A DNA stretch of 59,797 nt from NCBI GenBank assembly GCA_016800925.1, contig JABCPU010000401.1, forward strand, positions 1 to 59,797. The letters are read 5' to 3'. This DNA comes from Suillus spraguei. Taxonomy: Eukaryota; Basidiomycota; Agaricomycetes; Boletales; Suillaceae. The notes beneath the pieces were generated by a model. It was given only the letters and a program-made list of their open reading frames with translations. It was not told the origin of the DNA and searched no databases. The position numbers and the translations under genes were made by a program. Each line of letters starts with the position of its first letter. The first letter of the stretch is position 1. This document shows, in pieces, positions 1 to 11,785 of this stretch.

Positions 1-290
1 CAGGTTCGAAACCTACTAATGACGAGTTTTTTTTCTGTCGTATTACACCTGGATGTTCACTCCTGTCTGATTTCATCAGAGGTACGTATTAACTGGCCAG
101 CTGGTTAGCACAACAGAATCAAAATCTGTTCTCTTGTACCTTGTAGGTTCGAACCTACCGATGACAAGTTTTTTTCTATCAGATCACACCCCCAAGTGGC
201 GGATGGTTTTATCGGAGGTTCATCTTAACTGGTCTTAGCCGAGTGTTATAGCTCGAAACCTGCGAACAAGATTCTTGCGGTGTATAGATC
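1..290 (+). repeat. Tandem tRNA-like SINE units
   Basis: Two clear units and a degenerate third repeat with a period near 143 bp. The best unit (about 95-170) has an A-box-like stretch around AGCTGGTTAGC, an anticodon-like stem ACAGA/TCTGT enclosing the 7-base loop ATCAAAA (U33, anticodon CAA, leucine-like), a longer variable segment, and a T-arm with the B-box core GGTTCGAA. A run of T follows, like a Pol III stop. I cannot pair a proper acceptor stem, so I read these as tRNA-derived SINE units rather than working tRNA genes. The same family occurs on the opposite strand at 4030-4330. Confidence 0.5.
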
Positions 291-881
291 CATTGTTTTC
301 AGGTGAAAGTGCCGCCAGGTCATCATCGTGCGTATAGCGATAGTCGTTTGCCTGTGATAAAAATACGTGACACTGAATTTATCGGAGGCGGAATAGAACT
401 TAACACTGTGCTGTGACTACTGTCCGATGAATAGCTCTCAAAATTTTATCATAGTATTATATTACTGTCTACTACAATTTTCGAAAAAATGAGTTATTAT
501 GAAGTGGGATGCATTTAAAATGTGGTGGGTAAAGGACCGGTCCTATACTGTATGGCCAGGGCCCGGGGTGTCGTCTATTAGAGGATCTCAAGCTCATGCC
601 TTGCTCTGTAGGCCAACAGTCACGATCTCAAGGTCTACGCCCACGCGAGGTGAAATCAAATAGAGCAGACATAATAGCAAAAAGCCCACGACTCGATTTC
701 AAGTTGCTCAACGTTGAGGACCTCAGTCACGATGGCGCTACAGCATGCGGCATCACTATGAGTATGCCAGGTGTCTTTCCTCCTCTACTCGCTGGTTGGA
801 ACGAATAACGTGCTCATCTTGCCTGTTTACACGTATATGCTGACTACGTAGTCTAACATTCTTCAGAGAATACGAGTATCT
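291..881. other. No recognisable gene
   Basis: Only short open frames without recognisable motifs (the longest is about 70 codons at 596-808). This stretch lies downstream of the P450 gene. Confidence 0.6.
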
Positions 882-2926
882 TCAATCTATACACTTATTG
901 GTCATAAGCTCTTTCAGCTTCGCAACTTCTATCCGGGGAATAACATCGACTTCAAATGGCACTGTGCGGGCGATGACAGCATCCAAGAAAGCATTTGTGT
1001 TGATGGGGCCGGGTCGTTGAGCAATGCGGAAAGACCAGAAGAGAAGTGCGAGGCTAATGTACAGCGAGTGATTTGCGAGGTGCAGGCCAGGACACACACT
1101 TTTAATGATGAGTAAATTTCAATGATGGGTGTCAAAAAAACGATGTCGGCACGGCTTACCGTCTACCAAAGCCGTATGCAATGAACTTAATATTATCCTT
1201 GAGACGACCTTCTGAATCAAGCCAGCGCTGGGGATCGAACACTTCAGGATCTGGAAAAGCAATAGGATCGCGAGAAATAGCCCTGAAAATATGAACTTAA
1301 TGAAGCGATGTACATCGAGAAGTCACACCTCACCATGGCACCCATAGACTGTTGCACCCTTGGGGATGCAGTATCCTTTCTGATGTCACATAGACCAGAA
1401 TGAGAACGTAAATTACAATAAATCTGAGACACTGACCCAAAAAATATCCTTACTTGCACGGTGTGGAAATCCTAAGGCAATGTCAGCATCGTATAGGAGC
1501 GTGCTGAATTTTAAACTAACCTATGCGAATGACAGGTCTCCATCTGAAACTTTCAAATAAGAACGCGTGCAATTGGGGGAGCGAGCTTGAGTCTTTAAAC
1601 GTCGGCGCTACCACGAGAAATTAGTTGGGAAATCAAAATTTGTACCCTTTAACTGTACCTCTGTCTGACCCGATGACCATATCGAGTTCCTCATGCAACT
1701 TTGCCTGAGCCGCTGGGTAACATGCCGCAGCCATAATAGCAACTGTGATTGCCACAGCAGTCTGGACTACAAATGAGTAACTTCGCGGAGTTAGATCAGT
1801 TGCATAGCTTACCGTATCAGATCCCGCCCAAAGAGTGATCCGGCGAGATAGGACATCTCGTCTGAGAGAGTCGGTGTTCTTTGGCATTCTCCAACAGTGT
1901 CTTGGTGAAAGAGGGGCCAGCTTTGTTCTGATACTTGTGCAAAAACTATAAAAGATATACGTTTGCAGAAACAGAATGCCACTTACTATTTCACTCTCAA
2001 CGCGCCGTAGCTGGTGCCTATACAGCGCTAGCTCCTCGTGATGCCACTCAGTAAGTTGATTTCCGTAACCAGGCCAGTGGCGCAAAAGAGGCACACGATC
2101 GACGAGATAAGCTCCTGGGCGCATGACAACCTGGAAATGCTCCATAACTCTGTGGATACGGACAACTTCAGGGTCGGTGTTGGCAGTGGGTACAGATTTC
2201 CCATAAGTCACTCGAAGAATGACTGACGCCGCATACCTTGAGATACATATCTATGAAATTATCACAGAAAGTCATGCTAATAACATACCGCTGTGCGTGC
2301 TTCTGGTGGTTCTTTGGATCATTTAGCATATCTAATATGAAGATCGTCGCATTCTCGCGCTGCATAACTTTGTATACCTCTGCCGCCTTTGGCTGGAGGT
2401 GGGTATGTACTGCCTTTCGGAGGCGCCGGAAGCGATCTCCGGAACGAGCCATGAGAATACGCATTCCCTTTGAGAGCATCTCACCTGCGGCAATGGACCG
2501 AGGTCGATCTACCAGTGATCTGCCCTCTTTCTCCATGATGTCCGCGGCTGCCTGGTAAAGCGATCAATGTCTGGTCATTCAAGTTGCCGGAGGAAGTTTA
2601 TGGTACGGAATAATTTACCTCAACGCTGCCAATGACAACTATTACTTGGCTACCTTGTCGCAACGACACAATTGGGCCATACTCTCGAACCAGGTTGTTC
2701 AGTGCATGGGCAATGCTGAGTAGACGACGATGTTCATCAACCTCTAATATCTTGGTTTGAATGCCGTCAAGACTTACTTCACAGCAGGTAAAGCATTGCT
2801 CCAGAACCAACGGGCGGAAGGTCCAGGTGGAAGCAAACTGTCGTTCGTACTCGAATATTTCCGGTATAATATGGCGAGAAGTACAGCCACGACTGCGAGA
2901 ACACCTGGGGCATAGTTGACATTCAT
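882..2926 (-). CDS. Fungal cytochrome P450 monooxygenase, multi-exon
   Basis: Haem-thiolate monooxygenase, expected to be anchored in the ER membrane. The start at 2926 gives a hydrophobic N-terminal anchor followed by the LPPGP hinge. Downstream exons, read by eye with short GT..AG introns, give the REYGPIVSLRQG segment, the C-helix region (RFRRLRKAVHTHLQPKA), the I-helix AGSDT motif (about 1840), an ESFRWRP K-helix block with the ExxR motif (about 1540), the PKG and PERF-like DPQRW region (about 1250), and the haem loop YGFGRR joined across an intron to VCPGLHLA (about 1090-1160). The C-terminal exon (882-1097) is complete. It resembles the basidiomycete P450s annotated as O-methylsterigmatocystin oxidoreductase-like; the substrate is unknown. 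Between about 1835 and 1880, just before AGSDT, the expected frame seems to change twice, so the gene may be a young pseudogene or carry base errors. No partner biosynthetic genes lie nearby. Confidence 0.85.
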
Positions 2927-3281
2927 GATGGGGGTTTCCAGTAACATTGATGTATCTGATGGTAGTAAGCCATACGGATAAGTGGCTCAGGTTATGAAGG
3001 GAATCAGACTCACCTTTTCCTGGACCAAGGATTATCCTGGCTCAGTCACTGAGCTACCTTGTTAAACACAATGTTAATTTGTCCGACAAGATGATCCCAA
3101 ACTACAAACTTGATCCGAACCGGAGTTTGGGTGCAGGCGTAGACTCTTACCATCTCGATGCGTGACGGCAGTCGTCGTCAGTAAGGTGATACTAATAAAT
3201 ATCAACTGATAATGTTGTCATCAAATTCAATTCAAATTCAAACTCAACCGAACACAACCAGTTTTAACTAGGGTTGATCCC
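2927..3281. promoter_or_regulatory. Upstream region of the P450 gene
   Basis: Non-coding stretch in front of the P450 start. I see no clear TATA box or operator-like site. It ends where a dispersed ~150 bp repeat begins. Confidence 0.3.
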
Positions 3282-3430
3282 ATGTTGCAGCGCATACACA
3301 CCGCACACCGGTCCGTGCTCGCACCCCGACTCACAAGTGACCATGGATACAGGCGACTTTCAGTCTATTGCTTCAATTTACTTCCAATATTATGCTTGGC
3401 CTTATATCCGCCTGGACACACCCCCTCGTG
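3282..3430 (+). repeat. Direct repeat, copy 1 (~150 bp)
   Basis: This stretch, beginning near TGTTGCAGCGCATACACACC, recurs almost unchanged at about 4860-5012 in the same orientation, with a few substitutions and small indels. No long frame is conserved between the copies and I do not recognise the family. Confidence 0.8.
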
Positions 3431-4029
3431 TATGGAAAGCCAGATCACCGTGCTCTACTTCCAAGGTTCCCACTTCTCAGAACCTTCCCAGTAAGGTAAA
3501 TAGCTTCTATTGGCCTCCAAACACCTTGTGCGACTCGCGACTGTTCGAAAAATTCAAAATTTATTGACCGTCAGTTATTTAATGCGTGTGCAGGTCTGGA
3601 GCTTCGGCCGCAAGAAATATATCTTGTCAAAGCAGACGATGGAATAATTTGTGCCTGCGAAGCATAAATACAATGATTTAGACACACCTTTTATGTGCCC
3701 CGATAGCACAGAATGAATGTTCAAAATACTAATAGGTCCCTTTGCTTGCAAAGTTCTTCTTGATCGCGAGTGCATTGTAAAATCACTGCAGATGCTCTGT
3801 ACAGTGGCCCACAGATCAGCGCCTGATATTGCAGACATGTCTACAGACACCAATCCATCCAATATGCAATCGACTAAGCCCGAAGAGGAACTACACAAAA
3901 CCTGCGGTAGCCCCACGAGTCACAACACCCAATATAATTAGTGTTTCGGACTCGTGTCCGAAGGTATGACTCACCATGGAGCAAATATTAATATTGCGAC
4001 AAGAATTTGCACAGAGGCGGACCTCTAAT
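3431..4029. other. No recognisable gene
   Basis: Short overlapping frames on both strands (for example 3575-3916 minus and 3717-3941 plus) shadow each other and carry no motif I can name. Confidence 0.55.
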
Positions 4030-4330
4030 GAAACTATCCATCAGTGACGAGTTGTGTCGTGATTGGAAAATAATGTTTATCGGCAGGTTTCGAACCTACA
4101 CAATCTAAGAGAAGCAGAATTAATTTTGTTGTAGCAACCGCCAAGCTAGACCAGTTGCAGTGAACTTCCAAAGAAACCATCCACGAGTGAATGTTAAGGT
4201 GTGTTCCGATAGAAAAAACCTCATCGTCGGCAGGTTTCGAAACTGCATGATGCAGGAGAAACAGATTTTGATTCTGCCGTAGCAACCAATGATGACATGG
4301 ATAATAAAATTCGAGTCTGAACGTCTACGG
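4030..4330 (-). repeat. Tandem tRNA-like SINE units, opposite strand
   Basis: Two units with a period of about 147 bp. Reading the minus strand, each has GGTT(A/G)C.., a CAGA/TCTG-type stem around an ATCAAAA-like loop (clear in the unit at 4228-4290, degenerate in the other), and a T-arm with GGTTCGAAACC (the unit at 4081 has a proper 7-base T-loop). A T-rich stretch and a CACACC element follow in both this copy and the copy at 1-240, which shows common origin. Confidence 0.55.
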
Positions 4331-4859
4331 GACAATACAATTGCCCCGACGAGGGACAAAGACCGAGATAATTCTAATTCACCATCATTAACAACAAGTT
4401 CAACTTGAATATGATTAATGTTACCACTAAGTATACACGGAGTTTCTGGAAACACAGAAGGCAATCAGCAGATACTAAAAAAACGAGGACAATGAGACAC
4501 TGTCACCACCTTATATTGAAGGCCAGATATGGAGGATTGGAGACGGGAGTCTCATCTTCCCACAAAACGGTGGCCATGCAGCAATCCAGTTCATCCCATC
4601 ATGACCAATTCAAACTCAACATTTTCCGGTCCGAGTTCCTCAAAGTTTATTATCGCACAACACAATTTGCTATCGCTGATCAATAAGCACTTACTACTGA
4701 TTCGTCAATCGTCTCACTTAGAGCAGGCTACATAGCAATCCGGGCACGTGTTTATATGGTCATGGGCTGTGCTGATCCTTTTCTCATGTTTAAACGCAAA
4801 CCGTAACAGGCCACTGTTGATCCCTGACCCAAAACGTGCTATATCATACGCTGGACTTG
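4331..4859. other. No recognisable gene
   Basis: Only short frames without motifs. It lies between the SINE units and the second copy of the ~150 bp direct repeat. Confidence 0.5.
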
Positions 4860-5012
4860 ATGTTGCAGCGCATACACACCGCACACCGGTCCGTGCTCGC
4901 ACCCCGACTCACAAGTGACCATGGATACAGGTGGCTTTCAATCTATTGCTTCAATTTGCTTCCAAATATTGTCCTTGGCCTTATATCCGCCTGGACACAT
5001 CCCCTCGTGTGA
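4860..5012 (+). repeat. Direct repeat, copy 2 (~150 bp)
   Basis: Second copy of the repeat at 3282-3430, same orientation, about 1.58 kb downstream. The SINE block lies between the two copies. Confidence 0.8.
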
Positions 5013-5662
5013 CTGAAGAACACTTCTCGCACGTCTGCTTGATGATGGGCCAGTATAACGTTATAACAAACTAACCGTGAAAATATATCAGTATGGAATC
5101 CCGGTCACCGGTCCAAGGATCCAAGAGTCAGAACAAGGTTTCATTTTCCGTAGTTCTGCGAAATGCCCTTGAAGTGGGAAAGTAGCCCTGTTCCCAGTCA
5201 TTTATCGGGCGCGCCGCTGAACAGCACTGACTAATTAGTAATTACATCTGGTAGCGATGCAATAAGGTGGACAAGGTTTCATATGTGCATGAGGCAGCGC
5301 TAATAGTCGGTTTGTAAGTGAATACGACCATACATCTCATCTCCTGGTTCGATATTGGAAGGCTACAACTACCATTACCTGATTCCAATCATACTAGGAA
5401 TCATATCATAGACTCTTAGTACACATACCTAAGACAGACACGCCCATTCATTGTTTGATCTGAGGCTTACATTGTACAAGAAAGTGATTGATAGATTATT
5501 TTTGCTGCGTCCTCCTGAGACTTCTTCACGTGCTAATACCACACTTCAGAGGGTGTTCTTATGCTCTGATTTCGCTCGATAAGAAAAATGATTGAATCAA
5601 AGTGGCAGATATCATGACCTACCAATCTTGCGTCCAACATTCTCTTCATCAGGCTATCCTGT
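5013..5662. other. No recognisable gene
   Basis: AT-rich sequence without long frames or repeats that I can detect. It ends at the left arm of the foldback element. Confidence 0.5.
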
Positions 5663-6779
5663 CATTATTATCCATAACCATAGCTAACTAGAGACAACAG
5701 GTTATGCTTCCTTGTCACGGACTACAGACACTTGATAGGTCATCCATCATGGCTCCCACGATGGATAATATGCCTGACACCTCAATATGGCATGATTCTA
5801 ACTCATTTTGGAGCTGTCTACTATTTGGTGCGTGCCTCACAATCCCCACACCGCATTTTTGGCCACCTACTGTGGGAATTTCCCCAGAATCTTCGCAATA
5901 TCAATTATTCCCCCTCCCTACATCACTGCAGCTTCACCACCACACCACAATAGGTTTCTCTTCATATATAAGTAGTAGTTTAGCATATATGTGTATAACA
6001 TAATATAATAGACCGCTTTTATGTTTATTTGTGTGCTTGCTCCTGCTCCAGGCCTCTTTCAACACAACCTGGGGCCCAGAATACTTTCGCATTTTTGTCC
6101 CTTTGATAGGGAAGTGTCCCAAGGTGTTCAAAACATGTTTAGGAACATATATGAACAGATTACCATCTTTATTTAACACCCTGAAGCGTCTTATATCAAG
6201 AGATATGGCATATATTCAGAAAACCACAAAATGTGTTCCCATTTTATTATTTCTATGTAGATGGACTTCTTGAAATGATTCCCAGCATCTATTTAACAAT
6301 AAGAATAATGGTTCAGGAGCCCAGGATCATAGAAAAAGATCCTGTTGTGTAGTGCATTCCCCCTCTCATGATGGTTTACCCCCTGTGTAATTTTTTCCTG
6401 TAAGACCGGACCTCGGGGATGGTGAGGGGTCTATTCCTATTCCTATTTTGAGTGCATCTATCACATAGCTACCACGTAAGATCTATAGCATTGATCTGCA
6501 GGAACAAAATTGAACAAAATCGCATTTTGACATTTTTGATGTTTCTGACTGCTCCACAATTGCATTCATGATCGGATCAACCTGTTCATGTGTTATTGAA
6601 ACAGTATATATACTTGCTTTTGATTACAAAGATCAGCACAAAACAGGCTGGAGGTTTGAGATTGTGTCTATACTTGCTATTTCTACTGATAAGGGGCCCA
6701 TACCCTCAAAAGATGGAACTTTAATAATCGGACACCTGTTGTGCATTCAGAATATATACAATGTTTTAGATCTATATTT
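5663..6779 (+). repeat. Left inverted arm of the foldback element
   Basis: Uninterrupted arm, outer end CATTATTATCCATAACC. It contains the intact target of the LINE that hit the other arm: CCATCTTTATTT at 6163-6174. A 79-codon frame (6568-6807) is also present in the other arm (7099-7341, minus strand) with few changes up to the arm's inner limit. It has no recognisable domain and may be open by chance. Confidence 0.85.
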
Positions 6780-7131
6780 TCAGAAAGATCCATCAATTAC
6801 CGAGTGAAAGAGAAGCAAAAGAACATATGTGTGAAATGTGACAATTGACAAACATCACACAAAAGTCACATTTATATATAATATAGGTCGAAGATTCAAT
6901 AATTTTAATCAAATACATGTTAGACTATATAAGGAACATACACTACACTTTGCCCTGAGGGTAGAAGATATGTAGAAGTGATGTGGCGGTAATGTAAGTT
7001 GATGCAGCATTAAAGTCCGACTACTACTCTACCGACCATTTTCGATGTTTTGGGTCTTTTGAGTTTCCCACACTCAATTTCTTATCTATTTCACTTCATC
7101 AGTGCTCAATTCTTGTTGGATTGTTCAGTAA
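6780..7131. other. Central loop of the foldback element
   Basis: Unique, AT-rich spacer between the inverted arms. No coding frame is recognised. Confidence 0.7.
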
Positions 7132-7733
7132 ATATATATCTAAAACATTGTATATATTCTGCATGCACAACAGGTGTCCGATTATTAAAGTTCCATCTTT
7201 TGAGGGTATGGGCCCCTTATCAGTAGAAATAGCAAGTATAGACACAATCTCAAACCTCCAGCCTGTTTTGTGCTGATCTTTGTAATCAAAAGCAAGTATA
7301 TATACTGTTTCAATAACACATGAACAGGTTGATCCGATCATGAATGCAATTGTGGAGCAGTCAGAAACATCAAAAATGTCAAAATGCGATTTTGTTCAAT
7401 TTTGTTCCTGCAGATCAATGCTATAGATCTTACGTGGTAGCTATGTAATAGATGCACTCCAAATAGGAATAGGAATAGACCCCTCACCATCCCCGAGGTC
7501 CGGTCCTACAGGAAAAATTACACAGGGGGTAAACCATCATGAGAGGGGGAATGCACTACACAACAGGATCTTTTTCTATGATCCTGGGCTCCTGAACCAT
7601 TATTCTTATTGTTAAATAGATGCTGGGAATCATTTCAAGAAGTCCATCTATATAGAAATAATAAAATGGGAACACATTTTGTGGTTTTCTGAATATATGC
7701 CATATCTCTTGATATAAGACGCTTCAGGGGGTC
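7132..7733 (-). repeat. Right inverted arm, inner part
   Basis: Reverse complement of about 6175-6779. It stops where the LINE is inserted and resumes at 10418. Confidence 0.85.
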
Positions 7734-10429
7734 AAATAAAGATGGACGAATGGAAATGTTCCTCAACGATCGTACTCAGGAAGCCAGGAAGGCCAGACTA
7801 CAGTGTCCCGAAGGCATATAGACTGATAACGCTATTAGACACGATGGCTAAGATCCTTTCATCATGTGTTGCCGACGATCTAACATATATTGCAGAAGAA
7901 CACCATCTATTACCCCCAACCCACTTCGGCGGTCGACTGGGACGATCAATGGTAGACTCCCTCCACCTGCTAACTAAGTTCATAACAGATTCCTGGGCGT
8001 CAAAAACATACAACCACGTTTCCCTACTCTTCCTTGACATAAAGGCGGCCTTCCTGAGCGTGGTAGCAAGCAAGCTACTACACAACCTCAGAAAAGCAAG
8101 AATACCAAAGGAATATGTAGATTGGTACAAACAAAGACTGGACAACAGAACGACGCATCTCTTTTTCGACGACTACCAGTCAAACTTGTTCAATGTGTCA
8201 GATGGACTAGACCAGGGATGTCCGCTATCCCCAATGGGCTTCATCTTCTACAACGCACCAGTCCTGCGAGTCGCAGACCCGAGACCCAGCAAAGGAGAAC
8301 TGAGTCTAGGATTCATCGACAATGGAGCGCTAATAGCAAGAGGGCGCTCATACGAGGAATCAAACGCAAAGGTCAAAAACATGATGGAAAAGCAAGGAGG
8401 TGCACTTGACTGGAGCGAGGAATACAACGCTGAGTTTGAGCTAGACAAAACCGCACTAATTTGTCTTTCCAGGATACGAGTTCGAAGCACCGAAAACCCC
8501 AACAAGACAGTCCCTACGCCACGAGTACCCATCACCATCCGCGATCACACAATCCAACCTTCGAAGTCGCACAAATTTCTAGGAATCATCATCGACGAAA
8601 ATCTAAACTTCAAGGAGCAGGCGGCCCACGCACTGGCCAAAGGAACGAAGTACGCGCTAGCATGTAGCCGGATGATACGTCCGACGAAGGGAATACATGG
8701 GAAACTGATGAAAAAACTGTATGAGGGAGTAATCGTCCCGAAGATGTTGTACGCCGCAGATGTGTGGTGCGCAGGTCTAGTAGAAAAGGGGAGGGGGAAA
8801 AGGGGGAAAGGGCGAGGAGCAAGAGGCTTCGCCTCGCAGATGGCGCGAGTGCAGAGAATGGCAACCATATCAATTGCGGGAGGACTAAGATCAAGTCCCA
8901 CAGACATGCTAGACGCGCACGCTAATGTACTACCTTTTCAGCAGACTCTTCGAAAAGCGTGCTACAGAGCCACGCTCAGAATGGCGACACTCCCACAGAA
9001 ACATCCACTAGCCAAGGGAATCAAGAACGCATACGATTACGGCAAAGAGAGAGATTTTAAGGGGAAAAAACGCTATCCATCCCCACTGCATAAGCTGATG
9101 TACGAATTCAGGATCAACCCATCGACGGTGGAAAAGATAGACCCAGTCAGACACTACCCCAAGTGGGAGCCGGATGTAGACATCCACATAGCGGAGAAGG
9201 CCGAGACAGCAAAGATAGAAGACGGACTCGCCGATGAAAACCTAAGGGCGTACTCAGACGGGTCAATGGTGGATGGGGGAGTTGGAGGAGCAGCAGTGGT
9301 CATGAGAGGCAACGAAGTGATAGGAAGCAAGAGGTTTCACTTGGGGAGCGACCGCGAGCATACGGTCTATGAAGCAGAGTTGGTGGGGATGATATTAGCA
9401 GTACAACTGCTGAAGGAGACGGGAGGAAGAAGGGGCACCATATCCCTAGGTGTCGACAATCAGGCAGCGATAAGAGCAACCGAAGCTTTCCGCTCACAGC
9501 CAGGACACTACCTCATGGACCAATTCCACGATGATCTTAGAAGACTCATCCCTGAGCACGACGAAAGAAAACTCAAAGTCAGATGGACACCAGGCCATGT
9601 AGGGATACCAGGGAATGAAGAGGCAGACACTCATGCGAAACGCACCGCACGAGGCGAATCATCAGACACATGAGCCCAGCCAAAGTCGCTCCTAACCGAG
9701 GAAGGAGAACTCAGAATCCTACCAAGGAGCAAAGCGGCACTAAGACAACACTTCTACGCAAAGATCAAAAAAGAGGCCACCACCATCATGGAGAACTCAC
9801 CACGCTACACACTGCTCAAATCAGTCAACACGTCAGCACCATCAAAGAAGTTTGCAAAGAAGATAGAGAAGCTACCGAGACGTCACAGCTCACTGATGTT
9901 TCAACTCCGCACGGGACATATAGCGCTCAACAAACACCTCAAATGAATAGTGAAATCCCCAACGGCGCATTGCCCAGCATGCGAAAACCATGACGAAACG
10001 GTACACCGCTTCATCCTAGTCTGCCCAGCATACGTGAACCAGAGAGAACAAATGAGGAAAGAAGTCGGAGCAAGACAATGCAAAATCGAGTACCTGCTGA
10101 ACGAAAGCAAGGGAATGAGAGCAACGTTGATGTACATCGCGCGCACGAGAAGATTGGAACAAACCTTCGGAGATGTAACCCCCCCAGCGGAAAAGGAGAA
10201 GGAATAGAGGAAACGCGACAACAAGTCGCACAAATCATATCAAGAGCCTGAAGAAGGCCCTAACGTCCGCGCGCAAGCCAGGACCACTGTATAGCATAGA
10301 CAACCAAAAAACGGACCAAAGCATATACGAATAGATTAGATGTACAGTAGGTAGTGTCCATCATAGGGCATAGCCCCAACGGACAATAAACAAGGATCAA
10401 AAAATAAATAAATAAATAAATAAAGATGG
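7734..10429 (+). mobile_element. 5'-truncated non-LTR retrotransposon (LINE) with 12 bp target duplication
   Basis: The inserted body (7746-10417) is flanked by AAATAAAGATGG at 7734-7745 and at 10418-10429. The same 12 bases occur once, on the other strand, at 6163-6174 in the undisturbed arm, which proves the insertion. It ends in a short tail of ATAA units, as expected from target-primed reverse transcription. ORF1, the endonuclease and the start of RT are missing, so it is a dead 5'-truncated copy. Confidence 0.92.
7746..10207 (+). pseudogene. LINE ORF2 fragment: reverse transcriptase, RNase H, CCHC knuckle
   Basis: One frame runs from inside the RT domain to 10207 with two in-frame TGA stops (9671 and about 9943). 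In order: RT fingers/palm (KAYRLITLLDTMAKILSS near the start, then QGCPLSPMGF), the catalytic box, RT thumb, an RNase H domain with YSDGS, EAELVG, GVDNQAA and a final GNEEAD segment (four acidic positions present), and a C-terminal cysteine/histidine knuckle CPACENHDETVH..C. The catalytic box reads FIDN (8312-8323) where FIDD is expected. The codon pair GAC-AAT differs from GAC-GAT by one CpG-to-CpA change. The arrangement fits Tad1-like fungal LINEs with RNase H. It cannot encode an active enzyme. Confidence 0.9.
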
Positions 10430-10924
10430 GAATCTGTTCATATATGCTACTAAACATTTTTTGAATACCCAAGGACACTTCTCTGTCAAAGGGACAAAAT
10501 TGCGAAAGTGTTCTGTGCCCCAGGTTATGTTGAAAGAGGCCTGGAGGAGGAGAAAGCACACAAATAAACAAAAAAGCGGTCTATTATGTTATGTTATACA
10601 CATATATGCTAAAATACTACTTATATATGAAGAGAAACCTATTGTGGTGTGGTGGTGAAGCTGCAGTGATGTGGGGAGGGTGTGGGAATAATTGATATTA
10701 GTGGGGAAATTCCCACAGTAGGTGGCCAAAAATGCAGTGTGGGGATTGTGAGGCACGCACCAAATAGTAGACAGCTCCAAAATGAGTAGAATCATGCCAT
10801 ATTGAGGTGTCAGGCATATTATCCATCGTGGGAGCCATGATGGATGACCTATCAAGTGTCTGTAGTCCATGACAAGGAAGCATAACCTGTTGTCTCTAGT
10901 TAGCTATGGTTATGGATAATAATG
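10418..10924 (-). repeat. Right inverted arm, outer part
   Basis: Reverse complement of about 5663-6174, continuing the right arm after the LINE. It begins with the second copy of the LINE target duplication. Confidence 0.85.
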
Positions 10925-11180
10925 CCAGGAGCAGGTGTCTTCATTTGTTCCACAGGCTTCCTTCACTTCCTTCTGTGCGAGATTTCCCCCATTTTGTGAT
11001 CCTGAGAATCCCTTGTGTTCTCTTCTCTAAGAAACGGCAATAATGAAAAGACTTGATATTGTTTCAAAAATGTAACACCTACCAACCTGAAGCATATCTT
11101 CATATGCTGTATTGAAATTTGTGAAAGATTGCCTTGTGTCCTGTTTCTTGTGATGTGCCTCTCGATTCTTGTCTTCCTTC

Positions 11181-11656
11181 TGTTACAATCGTACGTGCCC
11201 CTATTCATTTTCTCTTTGTCTCCTTTACTTGTATATCATGTCACATGACTCTGACTCATATGCTCAACGCATCTGTACTATAGTTGCCTTCCTTGTTTGG
11301 ATACACACTTACATTCTCACGTCTCCCTTGGTCCGTGCGCACATATTGGTCTATTTAAGCACACTGTACTACGCTTGTATACTTTACTTTAATCTTACTG
11401 GGTTTTACCTGGAACATCCTTTGCTTAGGTCTCCAACCTAAGTCGTCTTGAATCGTCTCTAAGTCTAAGTACTCCTTAGCCTTAGTCTCTATTCTTGAAG
11501 AACCTCTTAGACTTGTCTTTGAGGCTGAACCCTTGATTGTACTCGGAACGCGTTCCTTGTACTTTCACCTTGTCCTCTTCTGGACATTGTAGAACTTCCC
11601 AGCAGACCATCTGTGTCTTTTCACTGTCGCTGGTGACGCCACCCCAGTTCATAACA
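11181..11656 (+). repeat. 5' LTR of gypsy copy 1
   Basis: 476 bp, TG..CA ends. A TATA-like TATTTAAG lies near 11355, a plausible Pol II promoter. The short frame at 11169-11441 recurs in other LTR copies only because the LTR is repeated; it is not a gene. Confidence 0.95.
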
Positions 11657-11785
11657 AAAGATTAAAGTCCACCTGATCGTCGACTACCCAGTCTTCGACC
11701 CTGAACCCTGATAAAAGCCCTAACAGACAGCAAGACAGCGCGTGTAGGCACCGAGAAAGTATAACTCACCAGATGAATCATCATC

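Larger units (their letters stand above)
5663..10924. mobile_element. Foldback element with ~1.1 kb inverted arms, interrupted by a LINE
   Basis: The sequence from 5663 reappears as its reverse complement ending at 10924. The arms are about 1117 bp (5663-6779) and 1109 bp (7132-7733 plus 10418-10924) around an unpaired centre of about 350 bp. Without the LINE the element would be about 2.6 kb. The arms differ at only a few positions, so they are either young or kept alike by gene conversion. I see no transposase and no clear target duplication, so it is non-autonomous or of unknown type. Confidence 0.85.

Noticed and set aside
1..290. Functional tRNA-Leu genes
   Set aside because: A- and B-box and the anticodon-like stem are visible, but no acceptor stem can be formed and the units are tandem and degenerate.
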